In this document: positions 16,312 to 26,200 of the stretch, in pieces | Numbering within the stretch: position 1 is the first letter of the stretch | How the letters are laid out: each line of letters starts with the position of its first letter | Assembly: GCA_002437305.1 (NCBI GenBank) | Contig: DJOW01000058.1 | Span: forward strand, 1 to 64,000 | Source of the DNA: Bacteroidales bacterium UBA6428 | GTDB taxonomy: Bacteria > Bacteroidota > Bacteroidia > Bacteroidales > UBA932 | Reading direction: 5' to 3' | DNA: 64,000 nt | The notes under the pieces: model-generated | What the model was told of the DNA's origin: nothing | Seen by the model: the letters and a program-made list of their open reading frames with translations, nothing else | Databases searched by the model: none | Program-made: the position numbers and the translations under genes

Positions 16312-17727
16312 CTAATTATTTGGATTGTAAGTGGTTGTCTGAATGGAATTCGCGATGATCCTGCGCATGTCCCAGCGGTCGTCCACTATCCCGGCGGCTT
16401 TAGCCTGCATCATGATGTTCCCTAATGCGGTGCCTTCAGTAGGACCGGCTATGACCGGAATGCCGAGAGTGTCCGCCGTCAACTGGCTCATCAACTTGTT
16501 AGCCGAGCCACCGCCGATAACGTGAAGCTTTCCGATCTTGAACGAGGCAAACTCCTGAAGGATCCCGATGACTTCCTTGTACCTCTTCGCGAGACTGTGG
16601 TAGATGCAGCTGACCATCTCGCCATCGCGGCCCGGCGCCATCTGTCCTGATTCCCTCAGGGCTGCCTTGATCTCGGCGTCCATGTCCTTTGGGGCTGCGA
16701 ACCTTGGATCGTCCGGGTTGATCGTGGATTGGAATCCTATGGATTCTTTGGCCATCACCTCAATCTGGGCGTAGGAATATTTCCTGCCTTCTCTCTCCCA
16801 GGTCTTGCGGCATTGCTCGAGGAGCCACATACCTGTGATGTTTTTCAGAAAACGTGTTGTCCCTTCTATACCTCCCTCGTTCGTGAAATTGTACCCATAG
16901 GACTTATCGTCTATGATCGGAGTTTTGGATTCTATTCCCATGAGACTCCAGGTCCCGCTGCTGAGATAGGCGAAATTCTCATCGGCCGCAGGTACTGCCG
17001 CGATCGCGGAGGCTGTGTCATGGCCGGCGACAGCGATCACAGGGACAGGCCGCATTCCGGTCTCCTCACAGATTTCTTTCTTCAGGATTCCGACCTTCAC
17101 TCCTGGCTGAGTGACGCCAAGCAGAATGGAAGGGTTGATGCCAAGGCGTCCAAGCAGGTCGCTTTGGAAACTCCGTGTCAGCGGGTTGATGAGGCCGGAA
17201 GTGGACGCGTCGGTGTACTCGCAGACCATCTCCCCGGTCAGCATGTACGACATCAGGTCAGGCATGAAGAGTATCTTGTCCGTCCGTGGGAGTCTTGATC
17301 CGTCCTCCTTGCTCTGCGCGTAGAGCTGGAAGATCGTGTTGAAGTTCATGATCTGGACACCGGTGATGGCGTAGAGTTCCTCGCGTGGAATAATCTTGAA
17401 GACTTCCTCCGGGATTCCGTCCGTGTAAGGATCTCTGTAGGCTCTCGGCATGCCGATGATTCTGCCGTCACGGGCGATGTGCCCGAAGTCTACACCCCAT
17501 GTGTCAATGCCGATTGACTCGATCCTCACGCCCATTTCCGAGATCTTTTTGAGGGCTGACTTAAAATGATCGAAAAGGGCGTTGATGTCCCAGTAATATT
17601 TCCCGTCAACCTCTTTTACGGCATTCGGGAATCGGTAGATTTCCTCCGATGTCAACTTATCGTTCTCGACAGATCCGATGATGGCTCTGCCGCTCGTGGC
17701 TCCGAGATCAAATGCAAGAAAATTCAT
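16312..17727 (-). CDS. rhaB: Rhamnulokinase
   Basis: This 471-aa FGGY-family sugar kinase phosphorylates L-rhamnulose. Family motifs are in order: FDLGATSGRAIIG (phosphate loop 1), GIDTWGVDFGHI, the central AGHDTASAIAAVPA, LSSGTWSLMGIE, NITGMWLLEQCR and the C-terminal adenosine motif VIGGGSANKLMSQLTADTLG. It is the first gene of the minus-strand rhaB-rhaA pair and is divergent from the AraC-type regulator 149 bases away. I found no canonical -7 box in the gap for rhaB. The minus strand has only the near match AAAATTTG, consistent with a promoter that needs an activator. Confidence 0.95.
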   Translation of the reverse strand: MNFLAFDLGATSGRAIIGSVENDKLTSEEIYRFPNAVKEVDGKYYWDINALFDHFKSALKKISEMGVRIESIGIDTWGVDFGHIARDGRIIGMPRAYRDPYTDGIPEEVFKIIPREELYAITGVQIMNFNTIFQLYAQSKEDGSRLPRTDKILFMPDLMSYMLTGEMVCEYTDASTSGLINPLTRSFQSDLLGRLGINPSILLGVTQPGVKVGILKKEICEETGMRPVPVIAVAGHDTASAIAAVPAADENFAYLSSGTWSLMGIESKTPIIDDKSYGYNFTNEGGIEGTTRFLKNITGMWLLEQCRKTWEREGRKYSYAQIEVMAKESIGFQSTINPDDPRFAAPKDMDAEIKAALRESGQMAPGRDGEMVSCIYHSLAKRYKEVIGILQEFASFKIGKLHVIGGGSANKLMSQLTADTLGIPVIAGPTEGTALGNIMMQAKAAGIVDDRWDMRRIIANSIQTTTYNPNN

Positions 17728-17810
17728 AAATTACGTGGCTTTTTAGCAATACAAATTTTGTTTTTTTTTACTGTTTTGCCGCTGAATATTTTGGCATTAA
17801 GACTTGGAAA

Positions 17811-17841
17811 TTTGATTGCGGAGATTTTTTTGTTATATTTG
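17811..17841 (+). promoter_or_regulatory. Promoter of the AraC-type regulator
   Basis: TTTG at 17811-17814 and TATATTTG at 17834-17841 are spaced by 19 bases, a perfect match to the Bacteroidota consensus. It places transcription start near 17848 and supports the ATG at 17877. Confidence 0.8.
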
Positions 17842-17876
17842 TGAAGTTCAACTACTAAGGTTAAACAGTGGAATTT

Positions 17877-18773
17877 ATGGCTTCTGTACATCTCAAATAT
17901 TTGGCAGTCAACTCGTTTGATCACAAGTGGGGAACGGCGGTCAACTCCGTTGGCTTTCAGGAGATAGCTGCGGGCAAAGACTATCCTCCCCGCAACCATC
18001 CGTCACGTTATGTCTTCTCTGTGTCCAGCGGAAGAGTGCTTCAGGAATATCAGCTCCTCTACATAACCGAAGGCATGGGAAGGTTGTTCTGTGGTGCTTT
18101 GGGGCGTTCCAAGGCTATCCCGCTCAAGAGCGGAATGATGTTCTTGCTGTTTCCGGGAGAGTGGCACACCTATTATCCGGACAAGTCCACAGGGTGGAAA
18201 GAGTATTGGATCGGTTTCAACGGAAGTTTTATTGACAATCTCATAGAACAAGGATTTTTTTCAAAGGAGCATCCGGTTTTCAAGGTCAACATACACGAAG
18301 AGATCGTGGGCCTTTACACATCGGCCATCAAGGCGGCCGTGGATCAGGAGTCTGGATTCCAGCAGGTCCTGGCGGGGATTGTGGACCGGCTTTTGAGCCT
18401 GGCCTACTATTATGACAAGAACTCCCAGTTCAAGGAATCGGACACGGCCAACAAAATAGGCCAGGCCAAGGTGATGATCTACGACAACTATATTTCCATC
18501 TCTCCTGAGGAGGTGGCCGCGAAGCTCTGCCTCAGCTACTCCTCTTTCCGGAAGACCTTCAAGGAATACACTGGCTTTTCTCCTGCCAGGTTCATCAATG
18601 AGGTGAGGATGAGCAAGGCTAAGGAACTGCTGACCAACACCTCAATGAGCATCAAGGAAGTGGCCTACAATGTCGGGTACAACAATCATGATTATTTCTT
18701 TACGGCGTTCCGTCACTTGACCGGACAGACTCCGGCGGAGTACCGTAACGCCACTCAGGTCGCCAAACTATAG
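17877..18773 (+). CDS. AraC-family transcription regulator, probable rhamnose-responsive activator
   Basis: The 298-aa protein has an N-terminal AraC-type cupin/ligand domain (LQEYQLLYITEGMGRLFCG, FLLFPGEWHTYYPD, WKEYWIGFNG). A C-terminal double helix-turn-helix follows (VAAKLCLSYSSFRKTFKEYTGFSPARFINEVRMSKAKELL, then IKEVAYNVGYNNHDYFFTAFRHLTGQTPAEYR). A GTG nine bases upstream is also in frame, but the ATG is preferred. It is divergent from rhaB and meets the GH106 rhamnosidase tail to tail with a six-base overlap, so regulation of the rhamnose genes is the obvious inference. It corresponds in position to RhaR of Bacteroides thetaiotaomicron. Confidence 0.88.
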   Translation: MASVHLKYLAVNSFDHKWGTAVNSVGFQEIAAGKDYPPRNHPSRYVFSVSSGRVLQEYQLLYITEGMGRLFCGALGRSKAIPLKSGMMFLLFPGEWHTYYPDKSTGWKEYWIGFNGSFIDNLIEQGFFSKEHPVFKVNIHEEIVGLYTSAIKAAVDQESGFQQVLAGIVDRLLSLAYYYDKNSQFKESDTANKIGQAKVMIYDNYISISPEEVAAKLCLSYSSFRKTFKEYTGFSPARFINEVRMSKAKELLTNTSMSIKEVAYNVGYNNHDYFFTAFRHLTGQTPAEYRNATQVAKL

Positions 18774-21700
18774 TCCCAGGATCCGTACCGGCCCGAGAAG
18801 CCCGGAAGGAAGGAGTTTGTCTTCAGCCTTGTAGAAGCGGCGGATGGATGTGACGGGGTGTTTCTCATCCGGCTGAGCATCTCCTATCATCCGGTTGCGC
18901 CATACATTTGTGACCTTGATTGCCAATGCGTTGTCCCCGGCTTTCAGCAGTGTCTTGATGTCCGTGGTTCTGAAAGGGGCTTTCCAAAGAACCCCGGCGG
19001 GCTCGCCGTTGATGTAGATTTCGGCGATGTTCTTCACAATTCCTAAATCTATGAATATGCTTGCGTTGCCGGCTATCAACGCCGAGTCGATGGCCACCGT
19101 GGTGTTGTAGACGGCGGTTCCTGAGAAATACTTCACTGATGGCTTTCTCTTTCTTGTCCAGGACGTCAACCCGGAAAACTCTTCATCGGCGGACTCGCCG
19201 TTCTTCTGATCGAAGTGAACCTTCCAGACGGTGTCCAAATTCCGGAGCACTGTCAGGGCCCGGGCTTCGGAAGGCCCTGGGCGCGAAGAAAGTTTGCCGC
19301 GGATGTCACAGGCATCGACTGTATTGGCTGTGGAGTCAACCTGGCAGAGCGCGGTGGTGTCAGCCGGTTGGACCATGGATGAGTCTGTTGGGTTGATGAT
19401 CAGCGTGTCCACCGTGACTCTGATCTGTGGCCTGTTGCTTGACAGTACAACGAATCTGGCGTCGGACGAGAACAGTGGAACCGAGACTTTCGTGCGTCCG
19501 CCGGAGTTTTCGACCTTGGCTTCTGTCACATCACCGTTCTCGGGATTGAATATGGCGGCGAATTTTCCGCTGTCCCGTAGGCTGAGCTCAACATTTGAGT
19601 CAGTTCCGGAGAAGTTCCGTACCCAGTAGATCTGGGTGCTGTCCGGAAGAGTCCTATGGACATATTTAAAGTCTCCGTAACTGTCGGGAGCGTTCGCAGG
19701 AGCCTCGGTCGCGTCCTGGCCGCCGGGTTTGAAGTAATGGGGCTCTCCGCCGGCGGAAGCATCGACGGGTCCTTTTATGTAGGAGGAGACCTTTACTTGG
19801 AAGTCCGGGCGGATTCCGCTCCGTTCAAGGCAATCCTCGATGCCGCTTGTGAACACGTTCCTTCTTCCTGAGTGCCAGATGTCGTCGACAATGGAGGTGA
19901 ATGTCCTGTCGTCAGCCTTCAGACCGGCGCATTTGCCTGGCTCCGTTCCACAGATGATCACTCCCGCGTCAGCGAACTCCCTGATTCTTTTAAGAATATC
20001 CAGAGACATCGCATGGTGGTTCCTGTCCAGCCACAGAACCCTGTAGCATGCTCCGGACGGGGCCACAAGGGTTCCGTTCTCGACTTTCAGTCCTGTCCTT
20101 AAAACTGTCGGGTTTGCGAAATCATAGTTGTAGCCGTCAGGAACGCTGGGCAGGCTGCTGAAAGTCTCACCACCGTAGAGTCCTGTGATGTTCATGTCCT
20201 CCCCGTAGTACAACAAAATGTCGGAGACGGCATTCCCCTGCTGGAGCATCAAGCTTGAACGTGCCAGGTAATCGGTTAGAACCCAAGCATATTCCCCCCA
20301 AGTCTCATTCCTGTGAAACCATTGTCCGTAGCGGAACAGCTGAAGGCCCGGGAGATAATTGTCGTTCGGCTGCGAGGCCGACTCGTGGATCACGAACCTG
20401 TTGACCCCGGCGCTCAACCCTACATCAGCGATGTACTTCATGTTTTCCGGACAGTAGGTGTAGGCGCGTCCCTCGTCCCCGTTGACTGTGAATGATTCCG
20501 CGGCGACCAGCCTCTGGCCGTAAATGTTCGACACGGAGGCGGATTCTTTTATGTCGCAGATCGCGGAAGGAACCGAGGATCCTGTCGGCGTGTTCTCCAT
20601 CCAGAATGCTGACATCGGGATCGCGGCATTGATTTTAGGATCCATTCCGTCCCCTGTGTAGGCGCGGCCACCTTCATGTGACTCCGTGTAGCGGCCCGCC
20701 ATGCCATATTCATTCAATATGTCGTTGGTTCTGTCGTAATTTTCGCAAAACAGCTCTCCGAGAGTTCTTCGCCAGTCCCAAAGGAAACGCTCGCTCATCT
20801 CCGAGCTGCCGATTATCTCTCCTGCGAGGACCGGCAGCCACGGCAGCAGGTCGTAGCCTCTTCGTGCCTTGAACTCATCCGAGAGTTTTGGGGTCCATGT
20901 GCATGGTCCGGCCTCGTAACTGTCGATGAGCAGGTAACGGATTCCTTTTTCACCAAGCAGACCGTCAGCGGCTTCCTTATAAAGGTCCAGATAGGCATGG
21001 AAATATCTCATCCAAGCGTCCGGATCCAGTTTGTCAACCTCCAGTCCGGTCGCGTCAGGTGAGGCAGGGTGATTTACCTTTCCGGTTATGGACCATCCGA
21101 ACCGGTAGATCCTCCATCGCCCTGCAGGCAGGGAACATTCCAGTTTTCCCTCTTTCGTCATCTTCCCTGTGAGATCTATGATGTCCGAGGTCCTGATCGC
21201 GTCCTTTGAATACGGAGTATGATACTTCCAGAAATCGTGGGTGATCCCAAATCCTCCAAGTTCCTGACTGTGATTGATTTTAGTCACTGTGAACAGATCC
21301 AGAGACTCCAATTTCTCGCCTCTTACCCTGAAATACTGTGCGCTCGTCGGAGGAACGTTGACGGTAATGTAAGGGAGCACGGTAGGTTCTATGTCGCAGA
21401 CTTTCCGCCACTTTTTGCCATCATCGCTGCATTCGAGAACATTCCGGCACTCCGGTTTGCCGACTCTTGGCCTGCTTCCCATCGCCATGCTCTTTAGGGT
21501 CAAGGATTTAATGGTCTGCGGCTTTCTGAATTCCACGCTGATCATGGAGCCGGTTTTATTTATTTCGGACGCAATCGCGCTCATCGGTTTGTCTGAATAG
21601 GGCAGTCTCACGGCAAGAACATGAAGGTCTTTTCCGTAAGGCTCGATCTTGACCCGGTCGTTGTCTGTGCGGTAATCCAGATATGGGCCGACGACATTGT

Positions 21701-22313
21701 AGAGGTCAGGCAACTGAACAGAGACTTTACCCCCTCTTACATCAACTGACCTCCATTCTAGTTTTTTGACGGCATCTTCCGGCTTTACCCACGGGCCGCC
21801 TGTCGAACTCCATCCCGGCGCGCTTGCGATCGTGACATCCATGTCCAGCGAGTCGGCCAGATCCAGCGCGTACCTGAAAGCGTCTTTCCATCCGTCAGAG
21901 AGGTAGGGGAGCCTTACCTTTGCCGCGCGCGGCATGTTCACGCCACCGGCGTCAAACTGATGGAAGCCGGCGATTCCGTTGCGTTTCATCCATTCGATGT
22001 CCTTGCGTATTCCATCCTTTGAGACATTTCCGTCCATCCAGTGCCACCACACCTGTGGTCTGGCCTCTTTCGGAGGTGATGTGAAGTCCTTCACCAGATC
22101 AGAGGAGTCGGCCTTCACAATTAATGAGCGTTTCGGTTCTATCATGGTTCCCGGATCGGACGAGCCATTCGCCTGCATCCCGGCTCTTGTCGTGTCAATG
22201 GAGTTTGCCGCTCTTTGTTGTGTTAAAGTATCCTGCGGCATTGTCGCTGTGACGGCCATGGAGGATAATGGCAGCAGGAACGACAGCGCGGTGATTGTTG
22301 TTTTGATGTTCAT
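18768..22313 (-). CDS. Exported GH106 alpha-L-rhamnosidase
   Basis: The 1181-aa protein starts with a signal peptide (about residues 1-23 from the ATG at 22313). The family start is PPKEARPQVWWHWMDGNVSKDGIRKDIEWMKRNGIAGFHQFDAGG. The TIM-barrel core contains LLIDSYEAGPCTWTPKL and GRYTESHEGGRAY, Glu-bearing motifs typical of GH106. A C-terminal beta-sandwich ends MIGDAQPDEKHPVTSIRRFYKAEDKLLPSGLLGPVRIL. It should release terminal L-rhamnose from plant-type or bacterial glycans in the periplasm, feeding RhaA and RhaB. A longer frame to 22361 runs upstream of the promoter and is rejected. About residues 960-1030 hold a low-complexity Thr/Asp/Ser-rich linker, longer than I would expect for the family. 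Confidence 0.88.
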   Translation of the reverse strand: MNIKTTITALSFLLPLSSMAVTATMPQDTLTQQRAANSIDTTRAGMQANGSSDPGTMIEPKRSLIVKADSSDLVKDFTSPPKEARPQVWWHWMDGNVSKDGIRKDIEWMKRNGIAGFHQFDAGGVNMPRAAKVRLPYLSDGWKDAFRYALDLADSLDMDVTIASAPGWSSTGGPWVKPEDAVKKLEWRSVDVRGGKVSVQLPDLYNVVGPYLDYRTDNDRVKIEPYGKDLHVLAVRLPYSDKPMSAIASEINKTGSMISVEFRKPQTIKSLTLKSMAMGSRPRVGKPECRNVLECSDDGKKWRKVCDIEPTVLPYITVNVPPTSAQYFRVRGEKLESLDLFTVTKINHSQELGGFGITHDFWKYHTPYSKDAIRTSDIIDLTGKMTKEGKLECSLPAGRWRIYRFGWSITGKVNHPASPDATGLEVDKLDPDAWMRYFHAYLDLYKEAADGLLGEKGIRYLLIDSYEAGPCTWTPKLSDEFKARRGYDLLPWLPVLAGEIIGSSEMSERFLWDWRRTLGELFCENYDRTNDILNEYGMAGRYTESHEGGRAYTGDGMDPKINAAIPMSAFWMENTPTGSSVPSAICDIKESASVSNIYGQRLVAAESFTVNGDEGRAYTYCPENMKYIADVGLSAGVNRFVIHESASQPNDNYLPGLQLFRYGQWFHRNETWGEYAWVLTDYLARSSLMLQQGNAVSDILLYYGEDMNITGLYGGETFSSLPSVPDGYNYDFANPTVLRTGLKVENGTLVAPSGACYRVLWLDRNHHAMSLDILKRIREFADAGVIICGTEPGKCAGLKADDRTFTSIVDDIWHSGRRNVFTSGIEDCLERSGIRPDFQVKVSSYIKGPVDASAGGEPHYFKPGGQDATEAPANAPDSYGDFKYVHRTLPDSTQIYWVRNFSGTDSNVELSLRDSGKFAAIFNPENGDVTEAKVENSGGRTKVSVPLFSSDARFVVLSSNRPQIRVTVDTLIINPTDSSMVQPADTTALCQVDSTANTVDACDIRGKLSSRPGPSEARALTVLRNLDTVWKVHFDQKNGESADEEFSGLTSWTRKRKPSVKYFSGTAVYNTTVAIDSALIAGNASIFIDLGIVKNIAEIYINGEPAGVLWKAPFRTTDIKTLLKAGDNALAIKVTNVWRNRMIGDAQPDEKHPVTSIRRFYKAEDKLLPSGLLGPVRILGL

Positions 22314-22330
22314 ACCAGTCAATCTTTCCT

Positions 22331-22361
22331 CAAAGTTAAGCATCATCTGGCATAAATTCAA
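22331..22361 (-). promoter_or_regulatory. Promoter of the GH106 gene
   Basis: On the minus strand TTG (22361-22359) precedes TAACTTTG (22338-22331) by 20 bases. The predicted start of transcription near 22325 rules out the longer reading frame and supports the ATG at 22313. Confidence 0.65.
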
Positions 22362-22619
22362 GTGTTTATAGGTTTGTTGGGTGTGGTGTGGGGCGTAGTC
22401 TTTGAAATCTGATGCTTCGCGTTTGATTTTTGATAAAAGACGAGGTCTTGTGATGCGAAATCCTTTTCTGGCACGGATAATGCCTATGGCAAGGGCAAAG
22501 AGTTAATTGGTTCTAATAGGATTTTATCCTTCTAACCGTTATCCTGTGGAAGAGCTTTTCTTCATACGTTTTATTCATAATTAGGTTTGTATTAAGTGGG
22601 AAAGGTTGGAGCTGGGAAG

Positions 22620-22658
22620 TTCCGGCCTTTTTTTGATTTTATCAAAAAAAGGCCGGAA
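22620..22658. repeat. Perfect 18-bp inverted repeat with TTT loop
   Basis: 22620-22637 and 22641-22658 are exact reverse complements. The arms start TTCCGGCC, carry a T7 run and end GAT. With a C+G-rich base and a T run it could end transcription from either side. Confidence 0.85.
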
Positions 22659-22694
22659 CTCTTCACCCCCGTCACTTCGTTCCGCCCCGGCGGG
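22642..22694 (-). repeat. Direct repeat, copy 1
   Basis: This roughly 53-bp unit runs from the A run and GGCCGGAACTCTTCA through a C5 tract to GTCACTTCGTTCCGCCCCGG. It is repeated about 110 bases further on, and its first part is the right arm of the hairpin at 22620-22658. Confidence 0.85.
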
Positions 22695-22751
22695 GCACCG
22701 GGGACCGTATTCCCCAGACCCCTTGCGTCGCTCCGCTTCTTGCGCGGAAGG

Positions 22752-22807
22752 TCAAAAAAGGCCGGAACTCTTCACCCCCCCCCGTCACTTCGTTCCGCCC
22801 CGGCGGG
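22752..22807 (-). repeat. Direct repeat, copy 2, next to the mgsA stop
   Basis: This copy matches copy 1 except for A6 instead of A7 and a C9 tract instead of C5. On the minus strand it directly follows mgsA and ends in GGCC followed by T6, so it may serve as that gene's terminator. Confidence 0.85.
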
Positions 22808-22809
22808 TG

Positions 22810-23265
22810 TTAGAGCTTGCGGTTTTTGTAGGAGTCTATGCAACTCGGGATTATGCGCTTATAGTCTTTGCTCGTGTACAGAGGAGAAGAAATGATGAAG
22901 TCAGCCGTGCTGCGGTTGGTGGCGAAAGGAATGTTGTAAAGGGAAGCAAGACGAGTAAGCCCCATCACATCGTTCTGATGCCCCTGCATGATAAGGTTGT
23001 CACAGAAGAAGACAAGCATGTCGATTCTCCCCTCAGCGATCATTCCGCCGATCTCGAAGTCCCCCCCGAGAGGACCACTGAGCATGCACACAACGGGAGG
23101 CGCTTCCGGGCCAAGCCTCTCCGTCAAGGCCTCTTTTACCAGCCGGCCGGTTGTGCCGGTACAGAACAGATGACAATGTTTAAGGGAACCTGCGTTGTAA
23201 CGTACCCAATCCATAAGCTCCTGCTTTCTGGAGTCATGTGCAACCAATGCGATGTTAGTTATCAT
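22810..23265 (-). CDS. mgsA: Methylglyoxal synthase
   Basis: The 151-aa enzyme converts dihydroxyacetone phosphate to methylglyoxal and phosphate, a bypass that relieves phosphosugar build-up. Motifs present: ALVAHDSRK (His10), FCTGTTG (phosphate-binding), SGPLGGDFEIG with the catalytic Asp, and FFCDNLIMQGHQNDVMGLTRLA with the His-x-x-Asp pair. Its start overlaps the 3' end of tamB by 11 bases, so the two are translationally coupled on one transcript. Confidence 0.95.
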   Translation of the reverse strand: MITNIALVAHDSRKQELMDWVRYNAGSLKHCHLFCTGTTGRLVKEALTERLGPEAPPVVCMLSGPLGGDFEIGGMIAEGRIDMLVFFCDNLIMQGHQNDVMGLTRLASLYNIPFATNRSTADFIISSPLYTSKDYKRIIPSCIDSYKNRKL

Positions 23266-26200
23266 ATTCTTTTAAAGTTGATTGTTTTTCATTTGTTTCT
23301 CCTGGCGAGATGACAACCCTCTTGACGGCGCGGGCGTTGTTCTCTGTGGCCGCGGCTTTCCGCTCGCGTTTTTTTCTGGTTGAAAACAGATTCCTGAAGA
23401 AATCCATGAATGTGTTGAACTCCCTCTGGTAAGCTATTCCGACACCATTCCGTTGAGTGTTGTCAAGATAATTCGTGTAGTCGTCGGCCGAATGAGAGAA
23501 CAGGTTCAATCTCAGCTGCCCGGACTTGCCGAGCTTTATCTCGATGTCAAGATTGCCCACAACGTCGCCTTCCGAGGTTGATGAGTTGGCATATTCCCTG
23601 TTCCCGACATTTCCGTTGACTATCACCCTGTTGTTGAAAAGCTGTGTCGAGACCGCTACATCGAATATGTTCGAGCCGCTATCGCTGGACTGGTAGTTCA
23701 ACCCGAAGTCAAGCGGAATGTCCAGTTTCTGAAGTATGCTGTTCAATTGCCCGGCCATGATCTCGGCCACGTTGGAGTAGAGCACGTTGGTGTTGTTCAC
23801 GACTCCGGACTGCTCGTCCGGCATGAAACTGCCGGAAATCAGTAGGGAAAGGAACTGGCGCTGGACCTTGTCCTCAGTGTTCAAGGCGCTTTCAACCCTG
23901 GACTTTGTCGTCGGATCAAGATCGGGAACCTCTATCGAGAACGAGAGCTTTGGTTCGCGAAATTTGCCCGACACCCCTATCCCGCAGTTTACGGTGCGGC
24001 GCGCCGAGACTGCCGATGTGTCTGCTATAAGGGTCGCGACCGATGCTTTGGTAGTGTATATTCCTTTAATGTCCAGATCGCTGTCCATTATGTCTCCGTT
24101 AAACCGGATCGAGCTCCCGTCGGAGATGATGAAGTCCCTCTTGGCGATGTCCATGGCGTTGAAATGGAAGTTGCCTGAGCGGATGGTATAGTCTCCGTTT
24201 ATGGTGAACAGGTCTCTTCCCGGGCGTACCTCGATGTCGATTGTGCCCTGTCCGCGGCCACTCAGCACATTGCCGGCCGTCCGGTCGATCTCCACATAGG
24301 CCTCGGTGCCCTGGTTGGCGCTTACCCTGAGCTTAAGGCCGAAATCACTGCCCTTGCCCCGCACTGATTTCATGTCGCGGATCATCATCTCGTAAGGATC
24401 CTCGTTGGCCTCGTTTAATACCTGCTTGAATGTCAGAAGATCGTTTTTCCCGTCGTTTGACGCGTTGTCTATAGGAATATGCACGCGTCCGTTCTTTTCT
24501 GTCCTGACGTTGACGTCCAACTGTATGGCTTCGAACGGCCCTTTGACAGAGACGTCTCCGCTTGCGAAAAGGTGGCCGTAGAATGTCTGATTCCCGTCTT
24601 CGGCCATGTCTATGGCCTCCATTTCCCGCATTGTTATCCTTGTGTCCATCCGGAAATCCTTGAAATGGCCGAAAAGAAGCCCTCCCGAGATCGTTCCGGT
24701 TCCGTCAAAGCGGTCCTTTACTGTGAGCCCGTCAAAGAACATCCCGCTGTCGGTGATGGAGAACGGCCCGTTGACAAAGTACGGGACATTGGTGAAGCCT
24801 ACTTTCAGGAGAACGTCATCGAATCGCGTGCCTTTGCTTGAAAGCGACAAAGTGTCGAGAGGTCCCTTGACCTGGACCGTTCCGCTCATTGAGCCTTCCA
24901 TTCCGCTGAAAACCGACTCCAGCGCAGGAGCCAGGTAGCCGATGTTGAACCCGTTGAAATCCGCTGTGGCGTCTATCCGTTTGTCTTCAGGAAAGTAGTC
25001 TCCGTTGATGTTCAGCGTTCTCTTTCCGTCAATGTCGTTTTTCGCTATGACGCGCATTTTCCCGTCATCCAATGAGCCTGCGAGCCGTAAGGTTCCCATC
25101 CGTTGTCTTGCCACCTCGGTCGAGTCGCTGGCCAGGTTCATCATCAGCCCTGGATTGGTCTTCCATGGTGATGCGATTATCGCATGTCCGGTGGCGAGAC
25201 CGGAGATCCCGTATTTCTCCCCGAGGAACTTGTTCAGGAGTCCGAGATCGAATTTGACCATCTTGATCGAGAGCGTGTCATTTATTGTCGAGGAGTAGCC
25301 CCCGTTCACATTAATGGATTGGTCCTGGCACCTGGCGGTCAGGTTGTCGATCTTGATGTTTTTCCCTACAATCCCTATGGCGGATTCGGACACATTCCAT
25401 TCGGCGTCATCGTACCAGATGCTGGACGGATGTGTCTTTGCGTTGACGGTCAGCTCTCCGTTCGTGCCGCGGCCAATCTTCCCGGAAAGGAGCACCTTGC
25501 CTTTGTCCGCGGGATCAGAGCCGTTGTCGTAAGAGAATCCGGCCCCGAGACTGTCATTTCTTGCATGGAACGAGAGAGTGTCTTGCAGAACGTCCAGCCC
25601 TGACACAGAGATCGCCGAGCAGGTTATCGATGCGTTCAGGCTGCTGTCCTTGTTGTCTAACGCGAGGTCAATGTCCTTGAGGAAATTCCTGCCGAGGGCC
25701 ACACGGCGAGATTTGACCGAGACCGCGACGTCTCCTTCCCTGGTGATGTTCAGTCTGGCTTTCGATCCCTTGGCGATGTACAGGCCCGGCTTCAGGAATG
25801 AAAGGATGTCTTGGGCGTCGCTCACATCCAGCGCGAGATCGTACTCGTCGCCGTCCCATTGGGAAATCCGCCTGTTGTAGAGGGAAGGCAATTCCCTTTG
25901 GACAGTCAATCCTTGCACATCCTTGACCATGCTCGTGAAAGGTTTGGATCCGATGTAGGATCCGCTGACGAAAGAAGATGTGATGTTCACGCGGCTGACA
26001 TCGCCGCTGGAATGGGATTTGACGCAGATGTCGCCGATCTCATGCCATCCTTTGTCGTTTTCTAAAGTAAGCCCCATGATGTCCAGGTCTCCGATGACGT
26101 CTCCGCTGCCGACCCTCATGTAGTTCGCGTTGACCCGCCCGGAGATCTTTGAGTTTTCTCTTCTGTCCAGCCTCAGGGCGTGAAGATCAGCATAGCCGAT

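Larger units (their letters stand above)
22362..22809. other. Gene-free gap with hairpin and direct repeats
   Basis: The first 250 bases show nothing I can name. From 22620 the gap holds a perfect long hairpin and two copies of a G+C-rich repeat, described separately. Frames crossing it (such as 22596-22895 and 22606-23313 on the plus strand) are made of repeat sequence and antisense to mgsA, and are not genes. Confidence 0.7.

Noticed and set aside
22606..23313. 235-codon plus-strand frame
   Set aside because: Its first part is translated repeat sequence and the rest is antisense to mgsA.
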